The translations under genes were made by a program, and so were the position numbers. From Microvirga puerhi (GTDB lineage: Bacteria > Pseudomonadota > Alphaproteobacteria > Rhizobiales > Beijerinckiaceae), in contig NZ_JAIRBM010000001.1 in the NCBI RefSeq assembly GCF_020089865.1, positions 186,001 to 250,000 of the forward strand: DNA of 64,000 bases, written 5' to 3'. Positions within the stretch are counted from its first letter, which is position 1. The number at the start of each line of letters is the position of its first letter. The notes beneath the pieces were generated by a model. It searched no databases, was not told where the DNA came from, and worked only from the letters and a program-made list of their open reading frames with translations. Positions 55,202 through 64,000 of the stretch are shown piece by piece.

Positions 55202-55503
55202 AGCAGGCTTCTGCACCGTCAGGCCGGACCTGATCCGGGCATCCAAAGCCTCTCCGCTGCCACCCACAACCTCCCCACCGTCATCCCCGCGAAGGCGGGG
55301 ATCCATACCCGCATCGCACCGAGGAGCACCGCAACATGCGCCTGCCCTCTTCTCCACCGTTGATGGTTATGGATCCCGGGCTCGCACTCCACTCGCCCCG
55401 GCTCCCACGCCGTCATGGCCGGGCTCGTCCCGGCCATCCACGCCTTTCTTCAGCGCCGGTAGGCAGGACGTGGATGCCCGGATCAAGTCCGGGCATGACG
55501 GTG
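55132..55503. repeat. cluster of REP-like palindromic repeats
   Basis: About six related units with the signature CCGTCAT-CC-CGG-stem and CCACGCC/CCATAC ends. Examples: CCCCGC-GAA-GCGGGG-type at 55283-55300; ATGGCCGGG/CCCGGCCAT at 55415-55437; ATGCCCGGA/TCCGGGCAT at 55474-55496. The last two units face each other as an inverted pair. Such GTCATCCCGG-type palindromes are common intergenic repeats in alphaproteobacteria. They fill the 330-bp gap between the small membrane protein and the lipoprotein gene. Confidence 0.75.
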
Positions 55504-55531
55504 GGGCGACTGAACACACCCTTTGACAAAA

Positions 55532-56011
55532 TTAGAGGCAGGTGTGAACGCCTGACTTCACGATATCCTGCCATTCGGGGCCAAGCGCCTGCCGTGCATC
55601 AAGAGCGTTCTCAGCGCCAGGCTCGCCATTGCGGAACATCACAACGCCGAGCGAGCGATCATGGCTCCCGCTGACGATAGTCGGCCCCGGTACGTAAGTC
55701 GTTGTGGCGTTATAGGTGCCGAAGCTGCGATTGTACGTGGCAGTGCCAGAGGTCTGGAAGTGCCCAGGCATCTGCGAGACGGAGACGTTGTTCTGCGATT
55801 GTCCGCCAGTGATGATGTAGCGGTCGTATCCAGCCCGGATCGTTTCGACGGCCGCACTCTTCTGTGCGACTTTAGCGGCTCCCATAGCTCCGCAGGCGGG
55901 AGCCGCTCCCGCGTCGATGATCATTGTGTTTGCAGATGTCCTTGTGGCCTGTGCACCGGCGCAGGCGGATAGGGCTCCCGCAAGCGGAAGCAGGATAAGA
56001 AGTTGTTTCAT
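55532..56011 (-). CDS. lipoprotein of unknown function
   Basis: This 159-residue protein has a lipoprotein leader, MKQLLILLPLAGALSACAGA, with the lipobox LSAC placing the modified cysteine at residue 17. The mature part is rich in Ser, Thr, Gly and Tyr and has further cysteines at PACGA and at the end (HTCL). No family is recognised. It stands alone between the repeat cluster and a truncated reductase. Confidence 0.7.
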   Translation of the reverse strand: MKQLLILLPLAGALSACAGAQATRTSANTMIIDAGAAPACGAMGAAKVAQKSAAVETIRAGYDRYIITGGQSQNNVSVSQMPGHFQTSGTATYNRSFGTYNATTTYVPGPTIVSGSHDRSLGVVMFRNGEPGAENALDARQALGPEWQDIVKSGVHTCL

Positions 56012-56149
56012 GGCAGTCCCCCAGCGATTTTACGCTAGGGAACGTTTAGCCGCCGTCCGATCGAAGTCGAGTTATCCTTAGGGTGGACGGCAGAAGGGAA
56101 TGGCACCTTTCACGGTGAGTAAAATCGACAAAATCGAACGTGGCGGAAC

Positions 56150-56461
56150 TTATACCCGTGTCCATTTCGGCCCTTTATCGACGAGCCAATCGAGCGCATT
56201 CTTGAAGGAGCCTGGAATGCCATGCGCATATTCGGGACAGGCAATCACCAACCCATCCGCATCCGCCACCTGCTGCCGCAGTTGCGCGACAATCTCCGGC
56301 AACGCGCTCATCTCGACGTCATAGTTGAAATGGGGCAGGGCGCCGATGTTTTCGTAGAGCTTGATGGTGACGCTTTCTGGCGCGAGCTTTTGCAGGGTGC
56401 GCAGGGCTATGGTGTTGAACGAGCCCGCGCGCAGGCTGCCGGAAAGGGCGAGGAGGTGCAT
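56150..56461 (-). pseudogene. NADPH-dependent FMN reductase, 3'-truncated
   Basis: The 103 residues kept match the N-terminal half of the family: ALSGSLRAGSFNT (FMN phosphate loop), GALPHFNYDVE and PEYAHGIPGSFKNALDWLV. The family is normally about 180-190 residues; after LDWLVDKG the sequence becomes unrelated and stops within seven residues. The C-terminal half of the flavodoxin fold is missing, so it is probably inactive. It lies directly beside the AT-rich module and may mark a rearrangement edge. Confidence 0.7.
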
Positions 56462-56575
56462 ATGGATGGGATGGGCCGTCTACTCATTGCAGGATCCAGC
56501 GGGGGCAATTGTTTGGAATCACTATTCGGCCCCCTTGGACTTGATCTCTGGTTGCTAGGAACTCCGGATTAGATA

Positions 56576-57631
56576 TTATAGAGCGTTTATATCAATTATA
56601 TTATTATTCCCGTCTAATACATCGATCTCATTTTCATTTAACGCCGCTTTTACCTTGTCTTTACCAAAAGACGACGCAAATATTTCATAATCCTGTAAAT
56701 CTATTGCACCCCAATTCACGTCGTTGCTAAAATATAAATCAAAATTTGTGTATATCATCATATCTCTCAAGAGACTGAAGGTAGTGGTGCTGGCTTTGTT
56801 GGATTCGTACCATCTTATGAAATCATCTGTAGCCATTGCTTCAAGTTGTCCTATGTTTTTTACCCCAAAATCAGCCAATTCCTTCAATATATCGTCGTCT
56901 AGATCTTTGTATTCGATATTAATATATGTATGTTGTAATAGTTCTTTAATGAATTTTGAAATAGATATTGAATTGATTTCTACTTCGGAGAGTTGATTAA
57001 GGGATTTATTGTTTAGTTGAACGGTATATTCATCAATTTCTTGAGCTATCGAGTCGAATGCACTATCCACGATTTCTAGCATTCCGGCGTATAAATTTAG
57101 CTTCCGTTGAATGCCGGTTGGAAGCCCAGTTTGGAATTTGAATGAGCGATCATGCGCCAGTTCAGCCCAAGCATGTTGCAGTACCGTCCTGACCTGAATT
57201 TCAAACTTGAGATCTCCTAATGAGACATACTCAGGAAGCTGTGAGCGAGCCTCTCCTAGAGAGCATACAAAATGGGCAGACCTATATCCAATTCGATCAG
57301 AGCCCAAGACTGTAGATCTGTCTAGGCTGTTTTCCTCATCAACTGAAAATAGCTCTCTAATAGCGCTTGTGACTTCTAGAACTTGACTCTCAAGATAAGT
57401 TATTACTCTAATGCCAGAGAGATCGGTCATTTGCGATTTTGGATTGCTGTATTTCTTCCTTTTTATCTTTTCGAGGGCTGAATCAAGGGTTTTTACTCTT
57501 CCATTGATGTCCAGATATTCAATCTGCCTCTCTCTTAAGATGTTTTCCAGGAGTGATTTGACTGCGACGGTTAACCTAGTATGGCGAGGCAGGATCTCTA
57601 TTAGCCAATGCCTATTCGATGTTTGGTTCAT
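56576..57631 (-). CDS. RelA/SpoT-type (p)ppGpp synthetase-like protein with C-terminal extension
   Basis: This is 351 residues from the ATG at 57631, which is better spaced from TAGGTAGG than the ATG at 57637. The synthetase motifs are complete: RVKTLDSALEK (residues 45-55), DLSGIRVI (70-77), GYRSAHFV and FEIQVRT with the catalytic Glu, then HAWAELAHD. There is no HD hydrolase, TGS or ACT domain, so it is a stand-alone synthetase. About 185 further residues, acidic and helical, have no family I recognise. Toxic small alarmone synthetases (toxSAS) and the fused defence protein CapRel have this kind of catalytic domain. The gene is markedly AT-rich and is co-transcribed with the gene at 57643. 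Confidence 0.82.
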   Translation of the reverse strand: MNQTSNRHWLIEILPRHTRLTVAVKSLLENILRERQIEYLDINGRVKTLDSALEKIKRKKYSNPKSQMTDLSGIRVITYLESQVLEVTSAIRELFSVDEENSLDRSTVLGSDRIGYRSAHFVCSLGEARSQLPEYVSLGDLKFEIQVRTVLQHAWAELAHDRSFKFQTGLPTGIQRKLNLYAGMLEIVDSAFDSIAQEIDEYTVQLNNKSLNQLSEVEINSISISKFIKELLQHTYINIEYKDLDDDILKELADFGVKNIGQLEAMATDDFIRWYESNKASTTTFSLLRDMMIYTNFDLYFSNDVNWGAIDLQDYEIFASSFGKDKVKAALNENEIDVLDGNNNIIDINAL

Positions 57632-57642
57632 AGACATCCTAC

Positions 57643-58641
57643 CTAGCTATTAGGCGCTGGCCCCTCGATTTGAGGCGGTACAAGAGCTGAGATCGCGAGC
57701 TGCGCAACCGAAATTGGAAGTTCGCCCTTCGAAACCTTGTTTTTCAAGTAGCTACTAAATTTTCCACCTTCGATATATGTGTCTTGAAGCCATTCTCGGT
57801 AATGCCCGAGCGACGCTAGAGGGTAACACCAGGACTCTTGCGGGTTAGATTTCGACTGCGGATGGTTATCAGGATAGCAATGGGGATATTTACACCTGTC
57901 GCCGTATATAAGTTCGAGACTGCTATCTACCCAATATTTTGACCAGTGCTGCCCGATAGAAATATCTACTACGAACTTATCGCCTATCTCGGCGCCTGCC
58001 TGAATTAGCTCATAGATAATTGTGTGAGCTTCGTTAAAGACGTGAAAGAATCCTTTTGGTGCAGATTGATAGTTGAGAGCAATGCGCTCATGCCAGCTCT
58101 TGAACCGACTTGAGTTGCGGCCTGTTGGATCGTATCCAACCTGGCTGTAAATCATTTCACGCAGCTTGGATCCAGCAAGCAGTCGGTAATTGTCTCTGGC
58201 CTGTGGTTGGCAGTTCGTCCCCGCGTCAAATGCGTAGTATTCTAAAATGGCGAGACATACGTCAGCGGGATAGCAATAATGAACTCGGCCCGCGTGCTTA
58301 ATCTCAATATGTGCAGTGGCAGCAGAAAAGTTGGATTTGGCAAGAATGTTCTTAATTGCTGTAATGCGAGGCTTCTGCTCTCGCTCATTCCATTGAGAGC
58401 TTATCGTCCCGATATGCGCATTTTCCACTCCGCATAATGCAGCTAGACCTCTTTGATTTAGATATGGTGTGCCATCGGAGAGCACCCCCATTCCGATACC
58501 ACCGATATCTTTCTCAATCTCTAGATCGAGATTTCCTTGCTTAGGGTCAGCGGCTTTCGAAGCGGCACTTTGTGCTAAGATATTAATCTTATTTGTCTGC
58601 AGACTCACTATCTGCGTGTTTTTTGTATTGCTGTCGCTCAT
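57643..58641 (-). CDS. phage-type protein resembling BstA/KilA-N-like abortive infection proteins
   Basis: This is 332 residues from the ATG at 58641, with CAGGAG upstream. An N-terminal part (residues about 50-130) reads like the KilA-N/P63C-type DNA-associated domain (VLSDGTPYLNQRGLAALCGV). A conserved-looking C-terminal part follows, with YYAFDAG, DISIGQHWSKYW, YGDRCKYPHCYPDNHPQSKS and SLGHYREWL. This layout recalls the prophage-encoded BstA defence family, but I cannot confirm it. The gene is AT-rich, ends 11 nt before the alarmone-synthetase-like gene and is probably its partner. Confidence 0.6.
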   Translation of the reverse strand: MSDSNTKNTQIVSLQTNKINILAQSAASKAADPKQGNLDLEIEKDIGGIGMGVLSDGTPYLNQRGLAALCGVENAHIGTISSQWNEREQKPRITAIKNILAKSNFSAATAHIEIKHAGRVHYCYPADVCLAILEYYAFDAGTNCQPQARDNYRLLAGSKLREMIYSQVGYDPTGRNSSRFKSWHERIALNYQSAPKGFFHVFNEAHTIIYELIQAGAEIGDKFVVDISIGQHWSKYWVDSSLELIYGDRCKYPHCYPDNHPQSKSNPQESWCYPLASLGHYREWLQDTYIEGGKFSSYLKNKVSKGELPISVAQLAISALVPPQIEGPAPNS

Positions 58642-58736
58642 GTGACGACTCCTGAGGCCAGGTAACTTACGGCTTTGCACATTGGAAGTTTTGCCGAAGT
58701 CGGTAACTGCAATTTTTGGTTTGGCTTTGGATAAAG

Positions 58737-58766
58737 AAAAACCCCGGAAACGATGCGCTTCCGGGG
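58737..58766 (-). terminator. Rho-independent terminator of nrdJ
   Basis: On the leftward strand, CCCCGGAA/TTCCGGGG with a 9-nt loop is followed by five T, 10 nt after the nrdJ stop. It separates nrdJ from the AT-rich module, which must therefore have its own promoter in 58642-58736. Confidence 0.85.
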
Positions 58767-58775
58767 CTCTTTATT

Positions 58776-61700
58776 TTAGGAACATCCGGTGGTTGATCCA
58801 CACGTGTCACACTTCAAACACGTCCCGTTCCGCACGAGCGTAAAATTCGCGCATTCGGGGCAGGCCTCACCCACATAGCCTTTCATCTTGGCTTCCGCAC
58901 GCCGATCGGCGAGGGAGGGGGCGGTGAAGCCGAGTTTGGTGAGGTCGGCTTCGCCTACTTTTTCCTCGGCCTTCGTCGCGGGCTCTTCCTTCAGCGCGGT
59001 GGCACCCATGGTGAGGCCCGTGGTGCCGGTGCGCTGGCCGCCGCCGATGGAGCCGTTGGCACCGCCGGGGATCAGCATCAGACGGTCCGAATTGCCGCGC
59101 ACAAAGCCCTTGGAGATGTAGGGCGTGGCGGGCGCGGGTTCCGGCGCCTTCGACTGGGCTTCGCCCGAGCCGATGGTGGTGGGGCCGGCCTCCGACGGGT
59201 CCACATGGGCGAGGTCGTTGCGGCCGATATAGGAGATGGCGAGTTCGCGGAACACGTAGTCGAGGATCGAGGTCGAGCTCTTGATCCGCTCGTTGCCCTG
59301 CACGAAGCCGGCCGGCTCGAAGCGCGTGAAGGTGAAGGCCTCCACGTATTCCTCCAGCGGCACGCCATATTGCAGGCCGAGCGAGATCGCGATGGCGAAG
59401 TTGTTCATCATCGCCCGGAAGGCCGCGCCTTCCTTGTGCATGTCGATGAAGATCTCGCCCAGGCGTCCGTCGTCGTATTCGCCGGTGCGCAGGTACACCT
59501 TGTGTCCGCCGACGACGGCCTTCTGGGTGTAGCCCTTGCGGCGGTCGGGCATCTTCTCACGCTCGTGCACCTTCACGATGCGCTCGACCACCTTCTCGAC
59601 GATCTTCTCCGAGAGGTTCGCGGCTTTTGCCGCGGCGGGGAGGGCGGTGAGGGCCTCGGCAGCGTCCTCCGCATCCTCGTCCTCGTCGGCGATGAGCGCG
59701 GCGTTGAGGGGCTGCGAGAGCTTGGAGCCGTCGCGGTAGAGGGCGTTGGCCTTCAGCGCCAGCTTCCACGAGAGCATGTAGGCGTTCTTGCAGTCCTCGA
59801 CCGTCGCATCGTTCGGCATGTTGATGGTCTTGGAGATCGCGCCCGAGATGAAGGGCTGCGCCGCCGCCATCATGCGGATGTGGCTGTCGACCGAGAGATA
59901 GCGCTTGCCGATCTTGCCGCAGGGATTGGCGCAATCGAAGACCGGATAATGCTCGACCTTCAGGTGCGGCGCGCCCTCGAGGGTCATCGCGCCGCAGATG
60001 TGGATGTTCGCCGCCTCGACATCGGCCTTCGAGAAGCCGAGGAAGGACAGGAGGTCGAAGGACGGATCGTTGAGCTTTTCCGCCGGCACTTTCAGCGTGC
60101 CGGTGAGGAAATCCTCGCCGAGCGTCCAGCGGTTGAACACGAACTTGATGTCGAAAGCCGATTTCAGGCCCTTCTCGACCGCGTCGATCTTCTCATCCGT
60201 GAAGCCCTTGGCGGCGAGCGAGCCCGGGTTGATGGCGGGCGCCTGCTTCATGGAGCCGTGGCCGACCGCATAGGCCTCGATCTCGGCGATTTCCGACTCG
60301 CGATAGCCGAGAGCGCGCAGCGCATCCGGCACGGCCCGATTGATGATCTTGAAGTAGCCGCCGCCGGCGAGCTTCTTGAACTTCACGAGGGCGAAGTCGG
60401 GCTCGATGCCGGTGGTGTCGCAATCCATCACGAGGCCGATCGTGCCGGTCGGCGCGATGACGGTGGCCTGCGCGTTGCGGTAGCCGTTCTTCTCGCCGAG
60501 TTCGAGGGCCTGATCCCAGGCGCGCTTGGCGTGGGCGATCAGGCTTTGATCCGGGCAGGAGGCGGCATCGAGCGGCACGGGATTGACGCTCAGGCCTTCA
60601 TAGCCTTCGGCCAGCCCATGCGCCGCGCGGCGATGGTTGCGGATGACGCGCAGCATGTGCTTCGCGTTCTTGTTGTATTGCGGGAACGGCCCAAGCTCGC
60701 CCGCGATCTCGGCGGAGGTCGCATAGGACACGCCGGTCATGATCGCGGTGAGAGCACCGCCGAGCGCGCGGCCGGCATCGGAATCGTAGGGCAGGCCCAT
60801 GGTCATGAGCAGGCCGCCGATATTGGCGTAGCCGAGGCCGAGCGTGCGGTACTCATAAGAAAGTTCCGCGATCTCCCGCGACGGGAACTGCGCCATCATC
60901 ACCGAGATTTCGAGCACCACCGTCCAGAGGCGGCAGGCATGCTCGAAGGCGTCCGCATCGACGGTCTTCGTGTCGCGGTTATAGAACTGCAGTAGATTCG
61001 CGGAGGCGAGATTGCAGGCCGTGTCGTCCAGGAACATGTATTCCGAGCACGGATTGGACGCGCGGATGCGGCCGCCTGCCGGGCAGGTGTGCCAGTCGTT
61101 CATGGTGGTGTTGAAGTGCAGCCCCGGATCGGCGGAGGCCCAGGCGGCGTAGCCGATCTGCTCCCACAGGTCGCGGGCTTTGAGGGTCTTCAGCACCTTG
61201 CCGTCCTTGCGGGCGGTGAGCTTCCACTCGCCGTCCTTCTCGACGGTGCGCAGGAAGTCGTCGGTGATCGAGACGGAGTTGTTGGAGTTCTGGCCCGAGA
61301 CCGTGAGATAGGCTTCCGAATCCCAGTCCGTGTCGTAGACGGGGAAGTCGATCTCCGTGTAGCCCTGGCGCGCGAACTGGATGACGCGCTTGATGTAGTT
61401 GTCCGGGATCTGCACCCGGCGGGCCATCTTGATTTCCTTCTTCAGAGCCGGGTTCTTCTCCGGATCGAAGCAGGAATCGCCCTCGGCCTCGCAGTTCACG
61501 CAGGCCTTCATGATCGCCTTGAGGTGCTTGGCGGCGAGCTTGGAGCCGGTGACGAGAGCGGCGACCTTCTGCTCCTCCTTCACCTTCCAGTCGATATAGG
61601 CCTCGATATCCGGGTGATCGACATCGACCACCACCATCTTGGCGGCGCGGCGGGTGGTGCCGCCCGACTTGATGGCGCCGGCGGCGCGGTCGCCGATCTT

Positions 61701-62474
61701 CAGGAACGACATCAGGCCGGAGGAGCGGCCGCCGCCGGAGAGCTTCTCGCCCTCGCCGCGCAGCTTCGAGAAGTTGGAGCCGGTGCCCGAGCCGTATTTG
61801 AACAGGCGCGCCTCGCGGACCCACAGATCCATGATGCCGCCCTCGTTGACCAGATCGTCCTCGACGCCCTGGATGAAGCAGGCATGCGGTTGCGGATGCT
61901 CATAGGCCGTCTTGGACTTCGTCAGCTTGCCGGTCTTGTAATCCACATAGAAATGGCCCTGGCTCGGCCCGTCGATGCCGTAGGCCCAGTGCAGGCCGGT
62001 GTTGAACCATTGCGGCGAGTTCGGCGCCACCATCTGGTTGGCGAGCATGTAGCGCAGCTCGTCGAAGAAGGCCTGGGCATCTTCCTCGGACGAGAAATAG
62101 CCGCCCTTCCAGCCCCAATAGGTCCAGCAGCCGGCGAGGCGGTCGAAGACCTGCTTGGAGGAAATCTCGGAGCCATAGCGGCTCTCCTCGGGCAGCCCGG
62201 CCAGAGCCGCCTCGTCGGGCACGGAGCGCCACAGCCAGGACGGAACGTCGTTCTCCTCGACGCGCTTCAGGCGCGCGGGCACGCCGGCCTTGCGGAAATA
62301 CTTCTGCGCCAGGACGTCGGACGCCACCTGGCTCCAGGTCTCCGGCACTTCGATATTGTCGAGCTTGAACACGACCGAGCCGTCCGGATTGCGGATCTCG
62401 CTCGTGGCGAGCCGGAAGGCGAGGGAGGAATAAGGTGACTGCCCAGTTGTCGTATAACGCCGCTCGATCCGCAT
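58776..62474 (-). CDS. nrdJ: adenosylcobalamin-dependent (class II) ribonucleoside-diphosphate reductase
   Basis: This is 1232 residues from the ATG at 62474, the usual length; the frame upstream to 62684 is not supported. The enzyme reduces ribonucleotides to deoxyribonucleotides with a radical from coenzyme B12. Landmarks are the N-terminal [11 protein letters not shown], the active-site region [19 protein letters not shown], and the C-terminal zinc-ribbon-like [22 protein letters not shown] that carries the redox cysteines. It is an essential-type core gene in Hyphomicrobiales and stands alone with its own terminator. A NrdR-box-like site lies about 310 bp upstream. Confidence 0.96.
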   Translation of the reverse strand: MRIERRYTTTGQSPYSSLAFRLATSEIRNPDGSVVFKLDNIEVPETWSQVASDVLAQKYFRKAGVPARLKRVEENDVPSWLWRSVPDEAALAGLPEESRYGSEISSKQVFDRLAGCWTYWGWKGGYFSSEEDAQAFFDELRYMLANQMVAPNSPQWFNTGLHWAYGIDGPSQGHFYVDYKTGKLTKSKTAYEHPQPHACFIQGVEDDLVNEGGIMDLWVREARLFKYGSGTGSNFSKLRGEGEKLSGGGRSSGLMSFLKIGDRAAGAIKSGGTTRRAAKMVVVDVDHPDIEAYIDWKVKEEQKVAALVTGSKLAAKHLKAIMKACVNCEAEGDSCFDPEKNPALKKEIKMARRVQIPDNYIKRVIQFARQGYTEIDFPVYDTDWDSEAYLTVSGQNSNNSVSITDDFLRTVEKDGEWKLTARKDGKVLKTLKARDLWEQIGYAAWASADPGLHFNTTMNDWHTCPAGGRIRASNPCSEYMFLDDTACNLASANLLQFYNRDTKTVDADAFEHACRLWTVVLEISVMMAQFPSREIAELSYEYRTLGLGYANIGGLLMTMGLPYDSDAGRALGGALTAIMTGVSYATSAEIAGELGPFPQYNKNAKHMLRVIRNHRRAAHGLAEGYEGLSVNPVPLDAASCPDQSLIAHAKRAWDQALELGEKNGYRNAQATVIAPTGTIGLVMDCDTTGIEPDFALVKFKKLAGGGYFKIINRAVPDALRALGYRESEIAEIEAYAVGHGSMKQAPAINPGSLAAKGFTDEKIDAVEKGLKSAFDIKFVFNRWTLGEDFLTGTLKVPAEKLNDPSFDLLSFLGFSKADVEAANIHICGAMTLEGAPHLKVEHYPVFDCANPCGKIGKRYLSVDSHIRMMAAAQPFISGAISKTINMPNDATVEDCKNAYMLSWKLALKANALYRDGSKLSQPLNAALIADEDEDAEDAAEALTALPAAAKAANLSEKIVEKVVERIVKVHEREKMPDRRKGYTQKAVVGGHKVYLRTGEYDDGRLGEIFIDMHKEGAAFRAMMNNFAIAISLGLQYGVPLEEYVEAFTFTRFEPAGFVQGNERIKSSTSILDYVFRELAISYIGRNDLAHVDPSEAGPTTIGSGEAQSKAPEPAPATPYISKGFVRGNSDRLMLIPGGANGSIGGGQRTGTTGLTMGATALKEEPATKAEEKVGEADLTKLGFTAPSLADRRAEAKMKGYVGEACPECANFTLVRNGTCLKCDTCGSTTGCS

Positions 62475-62784
62475 CGGTCTGATCCTTCGGTTCGGAGACA
62501 AAAAGCCTCCGGGCTGCGTAACTTGTCCGCAGCAATTGCCCCACGAAAATTTTTTGACGCCCCCACGGTCCGCTTTGTCGAACCGCCACGCAGCACGCCC
62601 GAGCCACGCCTCCTTCGGACACCACAGGCCACGCGGCAAACGATTCGCCACGCGGCTCTGACGCTGACTCTTGGGAGATTCCAACCCCTCTTTTCAGGGG
62701 GGCTGCCGGTCTCAGATCGGCACTCCGGCAAGCTAGTCATCTTGATAGCCCTGCGTCAAGAACTTGTAGCGACGGCCGTTGTTC
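62475..62784. other. nrdJ upstream region, no gene
   Basis: About 310 bp between nrdJ and the NrdR-box-like site. I looked for a cobalamin riboswitch and saw no B12-box motif. CGGAG/CTCCG can form a small hairpin just before the ribosome binding site. An A6T4-type run is present near 62549-62558. Confidence 0.4.
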
Positions 62785-62800
62785 CAACTACATATAGTGG
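62785..62800. promoter_or_regulatory. NrdR-box-like site
   Basis: CAACTACATATAGTGG matches the published NrdR consensus ACACTATATATAGTGT at 12 of 16 positions, with the core ACTA/TAGT dyad intact. NrdR represses ribonucleotide reductase genes. NrdR sites usually come as a pair; I see no strong second copy at the expected distance. Confidence 0.45.
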
Positions 62801-62830
62801 GCAAATGTTAAAAATGTGGAAAAGTCACTA

Positions 62831-63202
62831 ACCCTCGGAGAATCCTTTCAGAATCCCGGGGCTTCCATCTGAACAGGCAAACTTAGCCTCCTCAATTAGT
62901 CGTCTACGAAGCCATCCGATCGGTGTGATGTTGCACCATTTGCTGTACCCTGGGGCGAGCAGGAATTTTGAGGCTCGGGAGGACGCGACGCAGCTCAAAC
63001 GCCGGTAAACCAAGGAAAGAACTCTCAAGGTCCCGAAAGCCGAATCGAAGGGCGCGAAAGTCGCCCGATGCGAATCGGCAACCGAGCTCCACGAATCGCA
63101 GGGTAGGGATGACCCCGCAGATTAATTTCCCAGCAAGACTAGTTGCGAATGAATTTATGAAATAAAATAACATTTTATCAAGTGAGTCGTCGAGGAAACG
63201 CC
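62831..63202. other. 372-bp intergenic region, nothing recognised
   Basis: Between the divergent nrdJ and the metalloprotease gene. Open frames here (for example 62828-63028 leftward) lack ribosome binding sites and domains. The last 40 bp are AT-rich and probably hold the protease promoter. Confidence 0.45.
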
Positions 63203-64000
63203 GTGTCTATTCCAGTGCAGAACAACACCTATGCCCTCCTGTCGGGCCATTACTGGTCCTCCTCTGTTCTCGGCTACTTCTTCGCCGATTCCACGAACGA
63301 TTATCGGTACACCGATTCCTTCATGGACGGCTTTCAGCCCGTGGGAGGGGAGGTTCAGCAAGCGGTCCGCAATATCCTTCAGGGGCCCACGTCCCTTCAG
63401 TCCTCCGGCGACTACATGACACTAACCTCAGCCAGTGCTGTCGCAAATCTCACATTCTATTCGACGGGAAATAGCCTCTCCGACATTGCGATCGGGCAGT
63501 CGTCGTTGCTGGAAAGGCCGATGGCCTATTATCCGGATCCGACCTGGTCCGATGTGCGTGCCGGAGACGTTTGGCTAAGCGGTGATATCATTAGCGCACA
63601 ACTCGGAAGTTTCGGATATCACTCTACTCTGCATGAGCTGGGGCATGCGCTCGGATTAAAGCACGGTCACGAGCAGGGCGACACGCATAACCCCTTCGTC
63701 CTGAGTGCCGATCGCGACTCGATCGAATTCTCGGTCATGACCTATCACACCTATATTGGCGATATGAAGGAAGGTTTCGGCGATGCGGTCGGACCACAAA
63801 CCTTCATGATGTACGACATCGCGGCACTTCAATATCTCTACGGGGCCAATTTCAATACGAACAACACGGACACCGTCTACAAGTGGACGCCGGAAAGGCA
63901 GACTTTTGTCAACGGTGTGGAGGTCGGCTACGACTATCATATCTTCGAGACGATCTGGGACGGCGGTGGCATCGACACCTACGATTTCAGCAGCTTTGAT
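63203..64000 (+). CDS. serralysin-type (M10) metalloprotease, 5' part
   Basis: The frame opens with GTG 63203, preceded by GAGGAAAC, and stays open to the window end (266 codons). The zinc motif HELGHALGLKHG is near residue 155, followed by the Met-turn in FSVMTYHTYIG and then QTFMMYDIAALQYLYGANFN, which marks the start of the serralysin C-terminal region. No N-terminal signal peptide is present, as expected for proteins exported by type I secretion through C-terminal RTX repeats, which would lie beyond the window. It should be a secreted zinc endopeptidase. Confidence 0.88.
   Translation, partial: MSIPVQNNTYALLSGHYWSSSVLGYFFADSTNDYRYTDSFMDGFQPVGGEVQQAVRNILQGPTSLQSSGDYMTLTSASAVANLTFYSTGNSLSDIAIGQSSLLERPMAYYPDPTWSDVRAGDVWLSGDIISAQLGSFGYHSTLHELGHALGLKHGHEQGDTHNPFVLSADRDSIEFSVMTYHTYIGDMKEGFGDAVGPQTFMMYDIAALQYLYGANFNTNNTDTVYKWTPERQTFVNGVEVGYDYHIFETIWDGGGIDTYDFSSFD

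Noticed and set aside
59205..62438. Long open frames (596 and 449 codons) on the + strand opposite nrdJ
   Set aside because: They are antisense to a certain essential-type gene, have repetitive Arg/Gly/Leu/Val-rich composition typical of GC-rich shadow frames, and show no motifs.
62475..62830. Possible cobalamin riboswitch upstream of nrdJ
   Set aside because: I searched for the conserved B12-box and its flanking elements and did not see them; only a NrdR-box-like site is present.

Overview
The window reads as chromosomal DNA of an alphaproteobacterium, most likely of the order Hyphomicrobiales (Bosea, Chelatococcus or Microvirga type). The base composition is GC-rich, most operons overlap by ATGA, and the class II ribonucleotide reductase, the many solute-binding-protein importers, and the FCD-type GntR and IclR regulators all fit that group. 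The genus is inference; no rRNA, tRNA or other marker that would fix it was found.

About 50 of the 64 kb is a catabolic and transport region made of consecutive regulator, importer and enzyme blocks. Block 1 (423-8674) has an ornithine cyclodeaminase/mu-crystallin homologue, a GntR regulator, a NitT/TauT-type ABC importer, a pentonate-dehydratase-like IlvD/Edd enzyme, an RraA-like aldolase-family protein and a D-2-hydroxyacid dehydrogenase; together they suggest uptake and breakdown of a hydroxy or sugar acid. Block 2 (8694-19086) has a dipeptide-type ABC importer, two amidohydrolases, an MFS carrier and a GntR regulator with three matching operator-like sites. A mixed stretch (19189-27359) follows, with a DUF1254/PRC-barrel fusion, a secreted repeat protein, a decayed xanthine-dehydrogenase-type locus and an orphan HWE-type histidine kinase. 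Block 3 (27794-39689) has a polar amino acid ABC importer, three separate M81 (MlrC-like) metalloproteins, a class III aminotransferase, RidA, a D-serine-dehydratase-like PLP enzyme and an IclR regulator. Block 4 (39952-53320) has two more complete dipeptide-type ABC importers, a second IclR regulator and an M20 amidohydrolase. A 19-bp palindrome, CATTCTA-N5-TAGAATG, occurs in front of the third M81 gene and again between the last importer and the second IclR gene, linking blocks 3 and 4.

The last part (53450-64000) is different. It has an EF-hand protein, a heavily structured 5' leader in front of an XRE regulator that could hide its ribosome binding site, a cluster of REP-like palindromes, a lipoprotein, and a truncated flavin reductase. 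Next comes a visibly AT-rich two-gene module (56576-58641): a phage-type protein resembling BstA/KilA-N proteins and a stand-alone RelA/SpoT-type (p)ppGpp synthetase homologue with an unrecognised C-terminal extension. This module is the best candidate for a poorly described system, probably anti-phage or toxin-antitoxin. It is followed by the adenosylcobalamin-dependent ribonucleotide reductase nrdJ with its own terminator and a NrdR-box-like site, and by the start of a serralysin-type metalloprotease that runs off the end.

I saw no transposase, integrase, CRISPR array, rRNA or tRNA. All coordinates come from reading the sequence; family assignments are by motif recognition without database searches.
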